6,438 nucleotides of DNA from the NCBI GenBank assembly GCA_937859895.1, contig CALMAV010000455.1, positions 1-6,438 on the forward strand, read 5' to 3'. This document shows positions 6,157-6,438 of this stretch, one piece after another. The DNA is from an uncultured Bryobacterales bacterium (GTDB taxonomy: Bacteria; Acidobacteriota; Terriglobia; Bryobacterales; Bryobacteraceae). The notes under the pieces are model-generated. The model made no database searches and was not told the origin of the DNA. It saw only the letters and a program-made list of their open reading frames with translations. The number at the start of each line of letters is the position of its first letter. Position 1 is the stretch's first letter. A program made the translations under genes and the position numbers.

Positions 6157-6438
6157 TCATTGGATTTTCCGGTTTGTCCGACGGCGCATGTACCCCAAAG
6201 CCCATCTCGCAGCATGGTATCCGCACATGCCATGAACGGCTCCTCCGGGCGGCGTAGACGAAGAGCATAGATACACGCCGGACAGGGGAGTCCGGTACTG
6301 GGAGATGCTTGGCCGCGTGATGAACTGCTCCAAATCGGCAGCACCGCCGTTGATATCTCCTCCCACTAGATTGGCGTTCCAGCCATGCATCTGAGCGGTG
6401 TTCATTGTGGACCGTCCGATGATCACGTCTCTAAAGCC
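6157..6438 (-). CDS. Phytoene-desaturase-like NAD(P)/FAD-dependent oxidoreductase (C-terminal fragment, starts beyond window)
   Basis: The frame is open from the right edge and ends at a TGA (6159-6157), giving the last 93 residues of a larger protein. The sequence GFRDVIIGRSTMN...NLVGGDINGGAADLEQFITRP...PLSGVYLCSSSTPPGGAVHGMCGYHAARWAL matches the C-terminal region of COG1233-type FAD oxidoreductases (phytoene dehydrogenase and relatives). The block around LSGVYLCSSSTPPGGAVHGMCGYHAA is the FAD-contacting segment near the C-terminus in this fold. The N-terminal Rossmann GxGxxG motif, which would confirm cofactor binding, lies outside the window. Members include carotenoid desaturases, but many act on unknown substrates, so the reaction cannot be named. 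A 12-residue basic tail (GYMRRRTNRKIQ) follows the conserved end, just before the 10-base repeat tract. Confidence 0.88.
   Translation of the reverse strand, partial: GFRDVIIGRSTMNTAQMHGWNANLVGGDINGGAADLEQFITRPSISQYRTPLSGVYLCSSSTPPGGAVHGMCGYHAARWALGYMRRRTNRKIQ

Overview
The window is a compact bacterial chromosomal stretch of ordinary-looking protein genes, roughly 55-58% GC by eye. It holds seven genes, two of them cut by the window edges, and I see no tRNA, rRNA, CRISPR array, phage gene or transposase. The small exported protein with a DFSGRW...KSDFG motif is of a type I associate with Acidobacteriota, especially Solibacter/Bryobacter relatives. Together with the housekeeping and lipid-type genes this suggests an acidobacterium. 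That placement is inference from protein style, not proven.

Layout. Positions 1-1903 (minus) carry the first 634 residues of the NAD-dependent DNA ligase LigA, lacking only the end of the BRCT domain. Diverging from it with almost no spacer is a two-gene plus-strand unit: a YegS/LCB5-type lipid kinase (1919-2887) and a YdjM-type membrane metal-dependent hydrolase (2900-3880). Convergent to that unit is a minus-strand pair: a class IV (HDAC11-like) histone-deacetylase-family enzyme (5593-4676) whose 3' end overlaps by 16 bases an exported glutaminyl-peptide cyclotransferase (4691-3918). Diverging from the deacetylase with a 23-base spacer is a small lipoprotein or secreted protein (5617-6114). 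It converges on the C-terminal end of a phytoene-desaturase-like FAD oxidoreductase (6438-6157, minus).

How the genes relate. The lipid kinase and the membrane hydrolase probably share a transcript and both act at the cytoplasmic membrane. The deacetylase and the cyclotransferase are probably translationally coupled, although one is cytoplasmic and the other exported. No pathway joins all the genes. All gaps are 42 bases or shorter, so promoters must lie partly or wholly inside neighbouring coding sequences.

The most noteworthy small-scale features are three. The ligA/lipid-kinase start region packs a Shine-Dalgarno sequence, a TATAAT hexamer and candidate start codons into about 20 bases. 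A degenerate 10-base tandem repeat sits between the two convergent genes at the right end. The deacetylase and cyclotransferase genes overlap. I find no convincing undescribed system.
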